From Fimenecus sp052273845 (GTDB taxonomy: Bacteria; Bacillota; Clostridia; Oscillospirales; Acutalibacteraceae), in assembly GCA_052273845.1 (NCBI GenBank), contig DAVZHM010000025.1, forward strand, positions 1-21,993: a stretch of 21,993 nt of DNA, written 5' to 3'. Position numbers and translations under genes: made by a program. Positions 14,674 through 21,599 of the stretch are shown here, piece by piece (positions within the stretch are counted from its first letter, which is position 1; each line of letters opens with the position of its first letter). The notes beneath the pieces were generated by a model that worked only from the letters and a program-made list of their open reading frames with translations, was not told where the DNA came from and did not search any database.

Positions 14674-15198
14674 TTATTTTAAGTTCCTTGCAAAGCTTTT
14701 GGCAAGCGGCGTTTTTCCCACCGCCAAAAACAGCGGAATTCCGCCGGCGTAACAAACGACGAGCTCACCGAGCCCTACCCAAAGGGCATTGATGAGATAC
14801 CCCGTTACGGTGAAGCCCTCCGGCAAAAACACCGCGATTTCCGCACCGACAATCAGCGCGTTGAAAAGCACGGGGAAGAAAAGCGACAAAATCGGCAACT
14901 TTTTCATGCGGATATTGCGCGTCAAGTACGAGCACACCGACGCGAGCAGTGTTGCCAATGTGCCGCAGACAATATCCACCATACCGAAAGGACTGCCGAG
15001 GTTGCCGAGAAAGCACCCGACGGTAAGCCCGGGGATTGCCGCAGGGGTAAAGACCGCAAGCACCGTGAGCGCTTCGGAAAACCGAAACTGCACACTGCCG
15101 TAGGCAAGATTTACAAGCCCTGCCGCGTAGGTGAGCGCCGCATACAGCGCCGCAATCACCGCGCCCTGCACGAGGAACATGGTTTTTTGCTTATTCAT
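14674..15198 (-). CDS. queT: QueT-family transporter (queuosine precursor uptake)
   Basis: A small hydrophobic membrane protein of 174 residues with about five to six transmembrane helices. The LAYGSVQFRFSEALTVLAVF segment and the PGLTVGCFLGN block are typical of QueT. QueT is the substrate-binding component of an energy-coupling-factor uptake system thought to import preQ1 or queuosine-type precursors for tRNA modification. The energising module is not in this window and is presumably shared. The start at 15198 has AAGGAG nine bases upstream; a longer reading to 15438 runs through the promoter and leader and is rejected. The leader has preQ1-class riboswitch features, which supports the identification independently. 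It is divergent from the Fur-family gene. Confidence 0.88.
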   Translation of the reverse strand: MNKQKTMFLVQGAVIAALYAALTYAAGLVNLAYGSVQFRFSEALTVLAVFTPAAIPGLTVGCFLGNLGSPFGMVDIVCGTLATLLASVCSYLTRNIRMKKLPILSLFFPVLFNALIVGAEIAVFLPEGFTVTGYLINALWVGLGELVVCYAGGIPLFLAVGKTPLAKSFARNLK

Positions 15199-15207
15199 TT
15201 TTTTCGA

Positions 15208-15268
15208 CTCCTTAGTTTTGGTTGGCACTGAAAGAACAGCGCCGGTCGGGATGGTTACGAACCGACCG
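15208..15268 (-). promoter_or_regulatory. Candidate preQ1-I-like riboswitch upstream of queT
   Basis: On the minus strand a 7 bp P1 hairpin (15262-15268 with 15243-15249) has GGTTC at the start and CCC at the end of its loop, as in preQ1-I aptamers. The tail AAAACTAAGGAG (15208-15219) matches the conserved A-rich CUA tail and includes the ribosome site. Unlike typical members, a 7 bp hairpin (15224-15230 with 15237-15243) is inserted between P1 and the tail, and the loop lacks the UAG triplet that pairs with CUA in the Bacillus example. The gene context fits well. Confidence 0.5.
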
Positions 15269-15298
15269 CGCAAATGAAAAGGATTTTTGCGCAGAAGA

Positions 15299-15327
15299 AT
15301 GGTACTGCAAAACGGCGTTTTTGTCAA
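15299..15327 (-). promoter_or_regulatory. Promoter of queT
   Basis: Minus-strand TTGACA (15322-15327) and TACCAT (15299-15304) with a 17 bp spacer predict a start near 15292. The resulting leader of about 95 bases first forms a GCGCAAA/TTTGCGC hairpin (15268-15292) and then the preQ1-like element. Confidence 0.7.
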
Positions 15328-15355
15328 GGCAAAGCGGGATTTTCCCCGAAAAAAC

Positions 15356-15384
15356 TTGACAGCACGGAAAAACCGCTGTATACT
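15356..15384 (+). promoter_or_regulatory. Promoter of the Fur-family regulator and metal exporter
   Basis: TTGACA (15356-15361) and TATACT (15379-15384) with a 17 bp spacer predict a start near 15391. The candidate operator begins two bases downstream of that start. The promoter is divergent from that of queT; the two -35 boxes are 28 bases apart. Confidence 0.88.
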
Positions 15385-15392
15385 GTTAAATC

Positions 15393-15407
15393 TGAAAATG
15401 ATTTTCA
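15393..15407. promoter_or_regulatory. Fur-type 7-1-7 operator
   Basis: TGAAAAT-G-ATTTTCA is a perfect 7-1-7 inverted repeat of the kind bound by Fur, PerR and Zur dimers. It overlaps the predicted transcription start of the Fur-family gene, so autorepression is likely. A further TTTCA half site follows at 15410-15414. Confidence 0.8.
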
Positions 15408-15431
15408 ATTTCAATTTTAGAAGGTGCGAAA

Positions 15432-15845
15432 ATGGCATACCAAACCGCGCAAAGCCGCCGCATTTTGGCGGTGCTGGAAGAAAATAAAGAACGCCACCTC
15501 ACCGCCGAAGAAGTGTATCTGCTTTTAAAAGAGCAGGGCGCGGCGGTCGGGCAAACCACGGTATACCGCCATTTGGAAAAGCTGTGCACGGAAGGGACTT
15601 TACGCAAATTCTCGGGTGCAGACGGCGGCGGGGCTTGCTTTCAACTTGCGGAAAACGGTACGGTTTGCAAAGCGCACTATCACTTAAAATGCACCGCGTG
15701 CGGCGCACTTTTGCACGCGGAATGCGATTTTTTGGACGAACTTTCCGCCCACATTCGCGCCGACCACGGATTCATCATTGACGGCAGCCGCACCGTACTT
15801 TACGGCTTGTGTGCCGCCTGTGCCGAAAAGGAGAAACAGTACTGA
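15432..15845 (+). CDS. Fur-family metal-responsive repressor
   Basis: A 137-residue repressor with an N-terminal winged helix (HLTAEEVYLLL, then VGQTTVYRHLEKLCTEG as the recognition helix region) and a C-terminal dimerisation domain with HYHLKCTACG and GLCAACAE. The two CxxC pairs would hold the structural zinc. His22 and the HxH at about 82-84 are candidate regulatory metal ligands. Which metal or peroxide it senses (Fe, Mn, Zn or PerR-like) cannot be decided from sequence. Coupling to a PF11449-type exporter through a TGATG overlap suggests control of metal efflux. AGAAGG lies about seven bases before the ATG at 15432. A 7-1-7 operator sits on its own promoter. Confidence 0.93.
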   Translation: MAYQTAQSRRILAVLEENKERHLTAEEVYLLLKEQGAAVGQTTVYRHLEKLCTEGTLRKFSGADGGGACFQLAENGTVCKAHYHLKCTACGALLHAECDFLDELSAHIRADHGFIIDGSRTVLYGLCAACAEKEKQY

Positions 15846-16744
15846 TGCCGATACAACTTTTACATATGCACGCAGAAACCGGCGGTACTTTGGATATTTG
15901 GGAAATCCTTGCGGATACGCTTTTGGACGCGCTGAAAACCTTGCCGTTTTTGTTTATTGCATTTTGCATTATAGAACTTTTGGAACACCACACAGGGGAA
16001 AAACTCAACCGCTTTTTTGCGCGTTCGGGCAAGGGCGGTCCCTTACTCGGCGCGGCGCTCGGCTGCGTGCCGCAATGCGGCTTTTCGGTACTCTGTGCCA
16101 ATTTATACGCAGGAGGGGTCATTACGCTCGGCACGCTGATTGCCGTGTTCCTTTCGACCTCGGACGAAGCCGTGCTGTTACTCGCCGCAAATCCTGCCGC
16201 GGCGCCCGATATTTTAAAACTGTTGCTCGTAAAAGTCCTCATTGCCGTTGCGGCGGGCTATATTGTTGACCTTTGCACGCGCAAAAAGAAGAAAAGTGCC
16301 GATTTACAGTTGAAAGACTTGTGCGATCACGAGCATTGCGGTTGCCACGAACACGGCGGCGTTTTGCGCCCCGCCCTTTTGCACACCGCAAAGATTTTCG
16401 GATTTTTGCTGTTGTTCACTCTGCTTTTGAATTTCGCCGTGGCGCTTTTGGGACACGAACGGTTGGAAACGCTCTTGCTGACTGACTCGATTTTTCAACC
16501 GTTTTTAGCCGCCTTGTTCGGCTTCATTCCGAACTGCGCCGCCTCTGTGTTGCTGACGCAGTTATATTTGGAGGGCGCGTTGCAATTCGGCGCGGTCGTA
16601 TCGGGGCTTTGCACAGGCGCAGGCGCGGGACTTCTTGTGTTGTTCCGCGAAAACCGCAACCCAAAAGACAATTTGAAAATTCTCGGTATTTTGTATGTCG
16701 CCGCTGTGGTGCCCGGTGTGATTTTGCAAATTGCGGGCATATAA
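15845..16744 (+). CDS. Putative heavy-metal / manganese exporter (PF11449-like)
   Basis: A 299-residue polytopic membrane protein of the group annotated as putative manganese transporter or arsenic efflux (10TM exporter, PF11449). The two halves carry matching motifs in membrane segments, GCVPQCGFS (73-81) and GFIPNCAAS (226-234), indicating an internal duplication. Between them lies a cytoplasmic-looking Cys/His-rich loop (160-171, CDHEHCGCHEH) suited to metal binding. Arg/Lys-rich RKKKK precedes it. The substrate is not settled: Mn, Zn and other divalent metals are candidates. The ATG at 15845 overlaps the regulator's TGA by one base. The reading frame extends upstream to 15809 inside the regulator, but the coupled ATG is the sensible start. 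Expression should follow the Fur-family operator. Confidence 0.85.
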   Translation: MPIQLLHMHAETGGTLDIWEILADTLLDALKTLPFLFIAFCIIELLEHHTGEKLNRFFARSGKGGPLLGAALGCVPQCGFSVLCANLYAGGVITLGTLIAVFLSTSDEAVLLLAANPAAAPDILKLLLVKVLIAVAAGYIVDLCTRKKKKSADLQLKDLCDHEHCGCHEHGGVLRPALLHTAKIFGFLLLFTLLLNFAVALLGHERLETLLLTDSIFQPFLAALFGFIPNCAASVLLTQLYLEGALQFGAVVSGLCTGAGAGLLVLFRENRNPKDNLKILGILYVAAVVPGVILQIAGI

Positions 16745-16799
16745 ATCGGCTTGCGTACCCGAAAAAAATTTTTGCTTTTTTAATTTTTGATAAAAAGAC

Positions 16800-16828
16800 T
16801 TGACAAATCCGAAAATCTGTGTTCTAAT
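16800..16828 (+). promoter_or_regulatory. Promoter of the T-box leader
   Basis: TTGACA (16800-16805) and TCTAAT (16823-16828) with a 17 bp spacer predict a start near 16835, just ahead of the T-box stem I. It lies 55 bases after the exporter stop. Confidence 0.85.
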
Positions 16829-16834
16829 GTGCTA

Positions 16835-17086
16835 AACTGTTGAAACGGAAGTAAAACTGCATTACGAATTCCAAGCGAGTGGGCGGCGGTGCGAGGCCCG
16901 CAATTACGAAGCAGAAAAATGGTCCGTTGAGGGTGCATTGAAAAGATGCAACGGCTCTTTCCCGTTACAGAAAGAGGAATATGTTTGTATTCCGTTTAAG
17001 GTGGGCGGCGTTTGTCCGTCAATCAAGGTGGTACCGCAGGTTTAAAATTTCAACCTGTCCTTGTTTTTTGCAAGGGCAGGTTTTTT
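16835..17086 (+). promoter_or_regulatory. T-box riboswitch leader, specifier probably AUG (Met)
   Basis: Stem I starts with AACGGA (16844-16849) pairing TCCGTT (16923-16928). The AGTA loop-E strand follows at 16850-16853, then CTGC/GCAG, and a distal loop with GCGAG and GGTGCGAG elements (16873-16896). The specifier strand is AAAAATGG (16915-16922). If the codon is followed by a purine before the stem, as in known T-boxes, the codon is ATG (16919-16921). Stem II/III hairpins follow (TGCAT/ATGCA, CTCTTTC/GAAAGAG, GGAATA/TATTCC). The T-box AAGGTGGTACCGCAGG (17025-17040) has bulge UGGU, fitting tRNAs with discriminator A73. CAGGTT/AACCTG forms the antiterminator. Confidence 0.93.
17052..17086 (+). 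terminator. Regulated terminator of the T-box
   Basis: A 12 bp stem with one G-U pair (17052-17063 with 17071-17082), a seven-base loop and a T run reaching 17086. Its left arm AACCTG also pairs with CAGGTT at 17037-17042 in the antiterminator, so the two folds exclude each other, as expected for T-box control. Confidence 0.93.
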
Positions 17087-17126
17087 GTTTTTGATTTTCC
17101 ATTTTGCTAAAAAGGAGTGATTTGGT

Positions 17127-18626
17127 TTGCTGCACACAAGAGCATCGGGCGTTTTAACGGCGCTTTCCTCTTTGCCGTCACGCTACGGCATCGGCGTTTG
17201 CGGAGAAGAAACCAAACGCTTTATTTTAAAAATTAAGGAAATGGGATTTTCGTATTGGCAGGTGCTCCCGCTCGTCCCCCCCGACGGCTACGGTTCGCCG
17301 TATGCTTCCGAAGCCGCATTTGCCGTATCGCCCCTTTACATTTGCCCCGACGCACTTCTTAAAATGGGCTTGATTTCCGAAGAAACTCTCGAGCGCAACG
17401 TCTATTACGGCTCGCCGTACACGGCGGACTACGAATTTGCCGCCAACGCGCGGAAAGAATTGTTGCGTGCGGCGTTTTCCAATATAAACGACGATTTGCG
17501 TGTGCAAATTCGCGCCTTTATTGCAGAGAACCGATGGTGTGCGGGTTATGCGCTGTACGCCGCATTCAAAGAGCAATTCGGCGGCAAACCGTGGTACACG
17601 TGGGACGAACCGTACCGTCTGTATGAAACGGCATTGCCGCACGAAACGGAAGTTGCCGACTTGCGGGATTTTTACTGCTTCGAGCAATATATCGCCTACA
17701 CCCAGTGGCACGAAATCAAACAATTCGCCAACGAGCACGGCGTAAAAATTCTCGGCGATATGCCGATTTATGTTTCGTTTGACAGCGCCGATGTCTGGCA
17801 AAATCAGCATCTGTTTGAAATTGACCGAAACACTTCGCTTTGCAAACGCGTTTCGGGTGTTCCGCCCGATTATTTTTCCGAGGACGGGCAGTTGTGGGGC
17901 AATCCGCTTTACGACTGGGTGACAATGGAAAAGGACAACTACCGATGGTGGTGTGACCGTATCGAAAACGCACGAAAACTTTACGATACCGTGCGCATTG
18001 ACCATTTCCGCGCGTTCGCTTCGTATTGGGCAGTTCCCGCCGAAAGCAAAACCGCCAAAACCGGTGTGTGGGAAAAAGGCCCCGGTATGAAACTCTTTCA
18101 GGCGATTTCCGATACATTCGGCGAAGTCCCGATTGTTGCCGAGGATTTGGGCACGTTCGGTGAAGATGTCATTCGATTATTGGAGGACACCGAATTTCCC
18201 GGCATGCGCGTCATTCAATTCGGCTTTTCGCCCGATTGCGACAGCACGCATCTGCCGCACAATTACCCGCAAAACTGCGTAGCCTATGTCGGCACGCACG
18301 ACAACACCACTTTACTTGCGTGGTTGTGGGAAGCCAACGAGCGTGACCGCCGTTTTGCATTGGATTACTGCGGATTTGACGGCGACAACTGGGGCGAGGG
18401 CGGTTTTCACAGCCCTGCCTGCCGAAAAATTATTGAAACGGTTTGGAAAAGCAGCGCAAGACTCGCGGTGATTTCCTACCAAGACCTTTGCGGATTCGGT
18501 TCGGATGCGCGTATGAATGTGCCGGGCAGAGCCTTGGGCAACTGGCAATTCCGCACCACCGAAGAAATGATCGGACAAATCGATACCGCATATTATCAAA
18601 AAATCAACTACATATTCAAACGATAA
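17127..18626 (+). CDS. malQ: 4-alpha-glucanotransferase (GH77, amylomaltase)
   Basis: A 499-residue cytoplasmic enzyme that transfers alpha-1,4-glucan segments in maltodextrin and glycogen metabolism. The catalytic residues are visible: nucleophile Asp292 in VRIDHFRAF, acid/base Glu339 in VAEDLG, and Asp392 in VGTHDNTT. The substrate-binding 250s region (VPPDYFSEDGQLWGNPLYDW) and the N-terminal GSPYAS block are standard for GH77, and the length is normal. The start is a TTG at 17127 with AGGAG nine bases upstream; no in-frame ATG lies nearby. It lies between a T-box leader and trpB2 and ends 15 bases before trpB2, so it is apparently transcribed under amino-acid control, which is unusual for this enzyme. 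Confidence 0.96.
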   Translation: MLHTRASGVLTALSSLPSRYGIGVCGEETKRFILKIKEMGFSYWQVLPLVPPDGYGSPYASEAAFAVSPLYICPDALLKMGLISEETLERNVYYGSPYTADYEFAANARKELLRAAFSNINDDLRVQIRAFIAENRWCAGYALYAAFKEQFGGKPWYTWDEPYRLYETALPHETEVADLRDFYCFEQYIAYTQWHEIKQFANEHGVKILGDMPIYVSFDSADVWQNQHLFEIDRNTSLCKRVSGVPPDYFSEDGQLWGNPLYDWVTMEKDNYRWWCDRIENARKLYDTVRIDHFRAFASYWAVPAESKTAKTGVWEKGPGMKLFQAISDTFGEVPIVAEDLGTFGEDVIRLLEDTEFPGMRVIQFGFSPDCDSTHLPHNYPQNCVAYVGTHDNTTLLAWLWEANERDRRFALDYCGFDGDNWGEGGFHSPACRKIIETVWKSSARLAVISYQDLCGFGSDARMNVPGRALGNWQFRTTEEMIGQIDTAYYQKINYIFKR

Positions 18627-18641
18627 AAGGAGAGATTTCCA

Positions 18642-20021
18642 ATGAAAAAAATACCGCACAGATTATATTTGACCGAAGACCAAATGCCCAAACAATGGTA
18701 TAACCTGCGGGCGGATATGAAAGAACTGCCCGACCCGATAATTAACCCCGCTACGGGCAAGCCCGCTGTGGAATCGGATTTGTACCCCGTATTCTGCAAG
18801 GAATTGGCGCATCAGGAAATGGACAACACCACCCGTTATATTGACATTCCCGAAGAAATTCAGGAAATGTATAAAATTTACCGTCCGTCGCCGCTGATTC
18901 GTGCATACAATCTCGAAAAAGCGCTCGGCACCCCCGCAAAAATCTATTATAAATTCGAGGGCAACAACACCTCGGGCAGCCACAAACTCAATTCCGCGAT
19001 TGCGCAGGCCTATTACGCAAAAGAGCAAGGCTTGACCTCGCTGACCACCGAAACCGGTGCAGGACAATGGGGCACAGCGCTTTCCGAAGCGTGCGCCTAC
19101 TTCCATTTGCCGCTGACGGTATATATGGTGAAATGCTCCTATGAGCAAAAACCGTTCCGTCAGGCGATTATTCGCACCTTCGGCGCGGACATCGTTCCGA
19201 GTCCCTCGAACACCACCGAAGCAGGCCGCAAAATTCTTGCCGCCGACCCCGGCAACACAGGTTCCCTCGGTACGGCGATTTCCGAAGCCGTGGAAAAAGC
19301 CGTTACCACAGACGGTTGCCGTTATGTGCTCGGTTCGGTGCTCAATCAGGTGCTTTTGCATCAATCCATTATCGGTTTGGAAAGCAAAACCGCTATGGAA
19401 ATGCTCGATGAATACCCCGACATCGTTATCGGCTGTGCCGGCGGCGGCTCAAACCTCGGCGGTTTGATTGCGCCCTTTATGCAGGACAAACTCACCGGCA
19501 AGGCAAATCCGCGCATTATTGCAGTAGAACCCGCTTCCTGCCCGTCCTTAACGCGTGGCAAATATGCGTATGACTTCTGCGACACAGGCAAAATCACCCC
19601 GATGGCGAAAATGTATACCCTCGGCTGTGAATTCAAGCCCTCGCCCAACCACGCAGGCGGACTTCGCTACCACGGTATGTCCCCCATTCTTTCCAAGTTG
19701 TATCATGACGGCTATATGGAAGCGGTTTCCGTGGAGCAGACCAAGGTATTTGAAGCGGCAACGCTGTTCTCGAAAGTGGAGACCATTCTCCCTGCGCCCG
19801 AAAGCGCACACGCCATTCGCGCCGCGATTGACGAAGCGCTCAAATGCAAGGAAACAGGCGAAGAAAAGACCATTTTGTTCGGTCTTACGGGCACAGGCTA
19901 TTTCGATATGACCGCTTACACCTCATATATCGAAGGCAAAATGAGCGACTACATTCCGACCGACGAAGATTTGCAAGTCGGTTTCGACAAACTCCCGAAA
20001 ATCCCCGGCATTCAGGAATAA
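18642..20021 (+). CDS. trpB: Tryptophan synthase beta chain, TrpB2-type
   Basis: A 459-residue PLP enzyme of the TrpB2 (COG1350) type, longer than ordinary TrpB1. The PLP lysine is Lys115 in GSHKLNSA, and the phosphate-binding loop is CAGGGSNLGG. ETGAGQWG and the HAGGLRYHGMSP block are typical of the beta family. The N-terminal extension with LPDPIINPATGKP marks the TrpB2 group. It makes tryptophan from indole and serine; stand-alone copies without TrpA are thought to salvage indole. No trpA is present here. AGGAG lies nine bases before the ATG. It follows malQ by 15 bases and ends at a strong terminator, so it shares the T-box transcript. Confidence 0.95.
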   Translation: MKKIPHRLYLTEDQMPKQWYNLRADMKELPDPIINPATGKPAVESDLYPVFCKELAHQEMDNTTRYIDIPEEIQEMYKIYRPSPLIRAYNLEKALGTPAKIYYKFEGNNTSGSHKLNSAIAQAYYAKEQGLTSLTTETGAGQWGTALSEACAYFHLPLTVYMVKCSYEQKPFRQAIIRTFGADIVPSPSNTTEAGRKILAADPGNTGSLGTAISEAVEKAVTTDGCRYVLGSVLNQVLLHQSIIGLESKTAMEMLDEYPDIVIGCAGGGSNLGGLIAPFMQDKLTGKANPRIIAVEPASCPSLTRGKYAYDFCDTGKITPMAKMYTLGCEFKPSPNHAGGLRYHGMSPILSKLYHDGYMEAVSVEQTKVFEAATLFSKVETILPAPESAHAIRAAIDEALKCKETGEEKTILFGLTGTGYFDMTAYTSYIEGKMSDYIPTDEDLQVGFDKLPKIPGIQE

Positions 20022-20038
20022 TTCGGAGCACAAAAAGC

Positions 20039-20076
20039 AAGGACACCGAGCAATATACTCGGTGTCCTTATTTTTT
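20039..20076. terminator. Bidirectional intrinsic terminator after trpB
   Basis: A perfect 12 bp stem (20039-20050 with 20058-20069) with a seven-base loop is followed by ATTTTTT on the plus strand. On the minus strand a CTTTTTG tract follows after TTG, so it may also end the convergent flippase transcript. Confidence 0.93.
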
Positions 20077-20085
20077 ATGTTGTAT

Positions 20086-21579
20086 TTAGCCGTTCTTTTT
20101 TAATTTCCCTTTTACCAAATTGAGTACAAGCTGTAAGTTTTCCATAATAAACTGTTCTTTCTGCAACAGCAATAACGCGCCGTATACGCCAAAGAACAAG
20201 ACCGCGCTGACCGCGAGCATCCAAAAATTGGAAGAAATCGGCAAGTAGCGCACAGAAAGCGCCCCTGTCAGCGTTGCGGCAAGCAAACTTACCAAAATCG
20301 GACGGTATTTTACACCACGCGCCACTTTGAGCGCCGTTGAACGCAGGAAACACAATTGCACAACCAAAACCACAAATTCCGCAATTAAGGTTGCCGCCGC
20401 CGCACCCGCCGCGCCCCATTTCGGAATGAACAGCCAGTTTAATCCGAAATCGACTACGGCACCGCAAATCACCGACACCATTACCGCCTTTTCACGCCCC
20501 AAAGGCACCAGAATTTGGTTACCGGTCATCCCGCTGATGCCAATCAGGAATACGGTCGGCATCAACAACTGCATGGGCAGCGTCGCCCCTTCGTATTCCG
20601 CACCCGAAAACAGCAAAATTGAAGTTTTTGCGAAAAACAGGAAATACACCGTCAGCGGCAGGGTAATCAGCAGCAGGAAATTGAGCACTTTGGAAAGGGT
20701 TTCAAAAAATTTATCGGACTCCTCGTTGCTGACATACCGCGACAGCCGCGGCAAAAGTACCGTGCCCAAGGAAGAAACCACGCTGCAAAGCAGATTTTTC
20801 ACCTTGACCGACGCACTGTAAAGACCGGTTTGTGTATCATCAGTCATAAAACCGAGCATAACGGTATCCAAATTGGTATATACGCTTATTGCAACCGAAG
20901 TGGCAAAGAAAACAAAAATCGGCTTTAAATGCTGTGAAAAATGATAATTGCCCAACGGTTTTAAAATAATCAACTTGCGCAGATTGATGAAATTCCAAAG
21001 GTTTGAACCGCCCGAAGCAACCATAGCGATAGCACCGTAAATCACATAGTCGGACGGATTGTGCACGAAAATGAACATCAAAATGATGGACAGCAGTTTA
21101 CAGAGAATGTTGCGCACCGTGATGTAGGAATACTGCTCGAGCGCGGAATACAGCCACGTCACGCCCAAGGTGTTCAAAATAATGGAAACGCTGTTGATGA
21201 TGAGCAAGGTTTTGTCGGCTTGAAAGCGTTCCACGAAAAACAGCGAAGCAAAAAAAGCGGCATAAGTGATTGCGGAAGTGCCAAGGTTAATAATAATCAA
21301 TTCCTGCGCTGTGCGGGAAAGTTTGATTTTATCGTCACGCACGCGTGCACACGCCCGAATGCCGTAATTCGGAATGCCGAGCGCCGCAAACATCGCAAAA
21401 TATGTAAGCACAGAGGTTGCAAACGAAACTTTGCCGTACCCCGCAACAGACAGCACGCGAGAAGCATACGGGAAGGTTATCATCGGGAAAATGATGGACG
21501 ATACCGTCAAAATCGCGTTCATTATGAAATTGAACTGCACAGACCGGATTTTCGGTGCTTTTTGTTCTTTTTCTTTCAT
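20086..21579 (-). CDS. Wzx-type oligosaccharide flippase (MOP superfamily)
   Basis: A 497-residue polytopic membrane protein with about 14 predicted hydrophobic helices. The opening helix (NFIMNAILTVSSIIFPMITFPYASRVL) and the following GYGKVSFATSVLTYF are typical of polysaccharide/lipid-linked-oligosaccharide flippases. SVYTNLDTVMLGFMTDDTQTGLYS and a late LIGISGMTGNQILVPLGREK block agree with the Wzx family. It would move undecaprenyl-linked sugars across the membrane for capsule or wall polymers; the cargo is unknown, and no glycosyltransferase genes are adjacent here. The start at 21579 has AGGAG seven bases upstream, and a longer reading to 21627 overlaps rarA and is rejected. It begins 20 bases after the rarA stop, probably in the same operon. 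Confidence 0.92.
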   Translation of the reverse strand: MKEKEQKAPKIRSVQFNFIMNAILTVSSIIFPMITFPYASRVLSVAGYGKVSFATSVLTYFAMFAALGIPNYGIRACARVRDDKIKLSRTAQELIIINLGTSAITYAAFFASLFFVERFQADKTLLIINSVSIILNTLGVTWLYSALEQYSYITVRNILCKLLSIILMFIFVHNPSDYVIYGAIAMVASGGSNLWNFINLRKLIILKPLGNYHFSQHLKPIFVFFATSVAISVYTNLDTVMLGFMTDDTQTGLYSASVKVKNLLCSVVSSLGTVLLPRLSRYVSNEESDKFFETLSKVLNFLLLITLPLTVYFLFFAKTSILLFSGAEYEGATLPMQLLMPTVFLIGISGMTGNQILVPLGREKAVMVSVICGAVVDFGLNWLFIPKWGAAGAAAATLIAEFVVLVVQLCFLRSTALKVARGVKYRPILVSLLAATLTGALSVRYLPISSNFWMLAVSAVLFFGVYGALLLLQKEQFIMENLQLVLNLVKGKLKKNG

Positions 21580-21599
21580 CAAAAAACTCCTAACGGAAA

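Noticed and set aside
15199..15438. An 80-residue N-terminal extension of QueT
   Set aside because: It would be translated from sequence containing the queT promoter and the preQ1-like leader, and it overlaps the divergent Fur promoter.
16920..16922. TGG (Trp) as the T-box specifier codon, matching trpB2
   Set aside because: It would leave T instead of a purine after the codon, and the UGGU bulge does not fit the usual G73 of tRNA-Trp. It is kept as the main alternative, not excluded.
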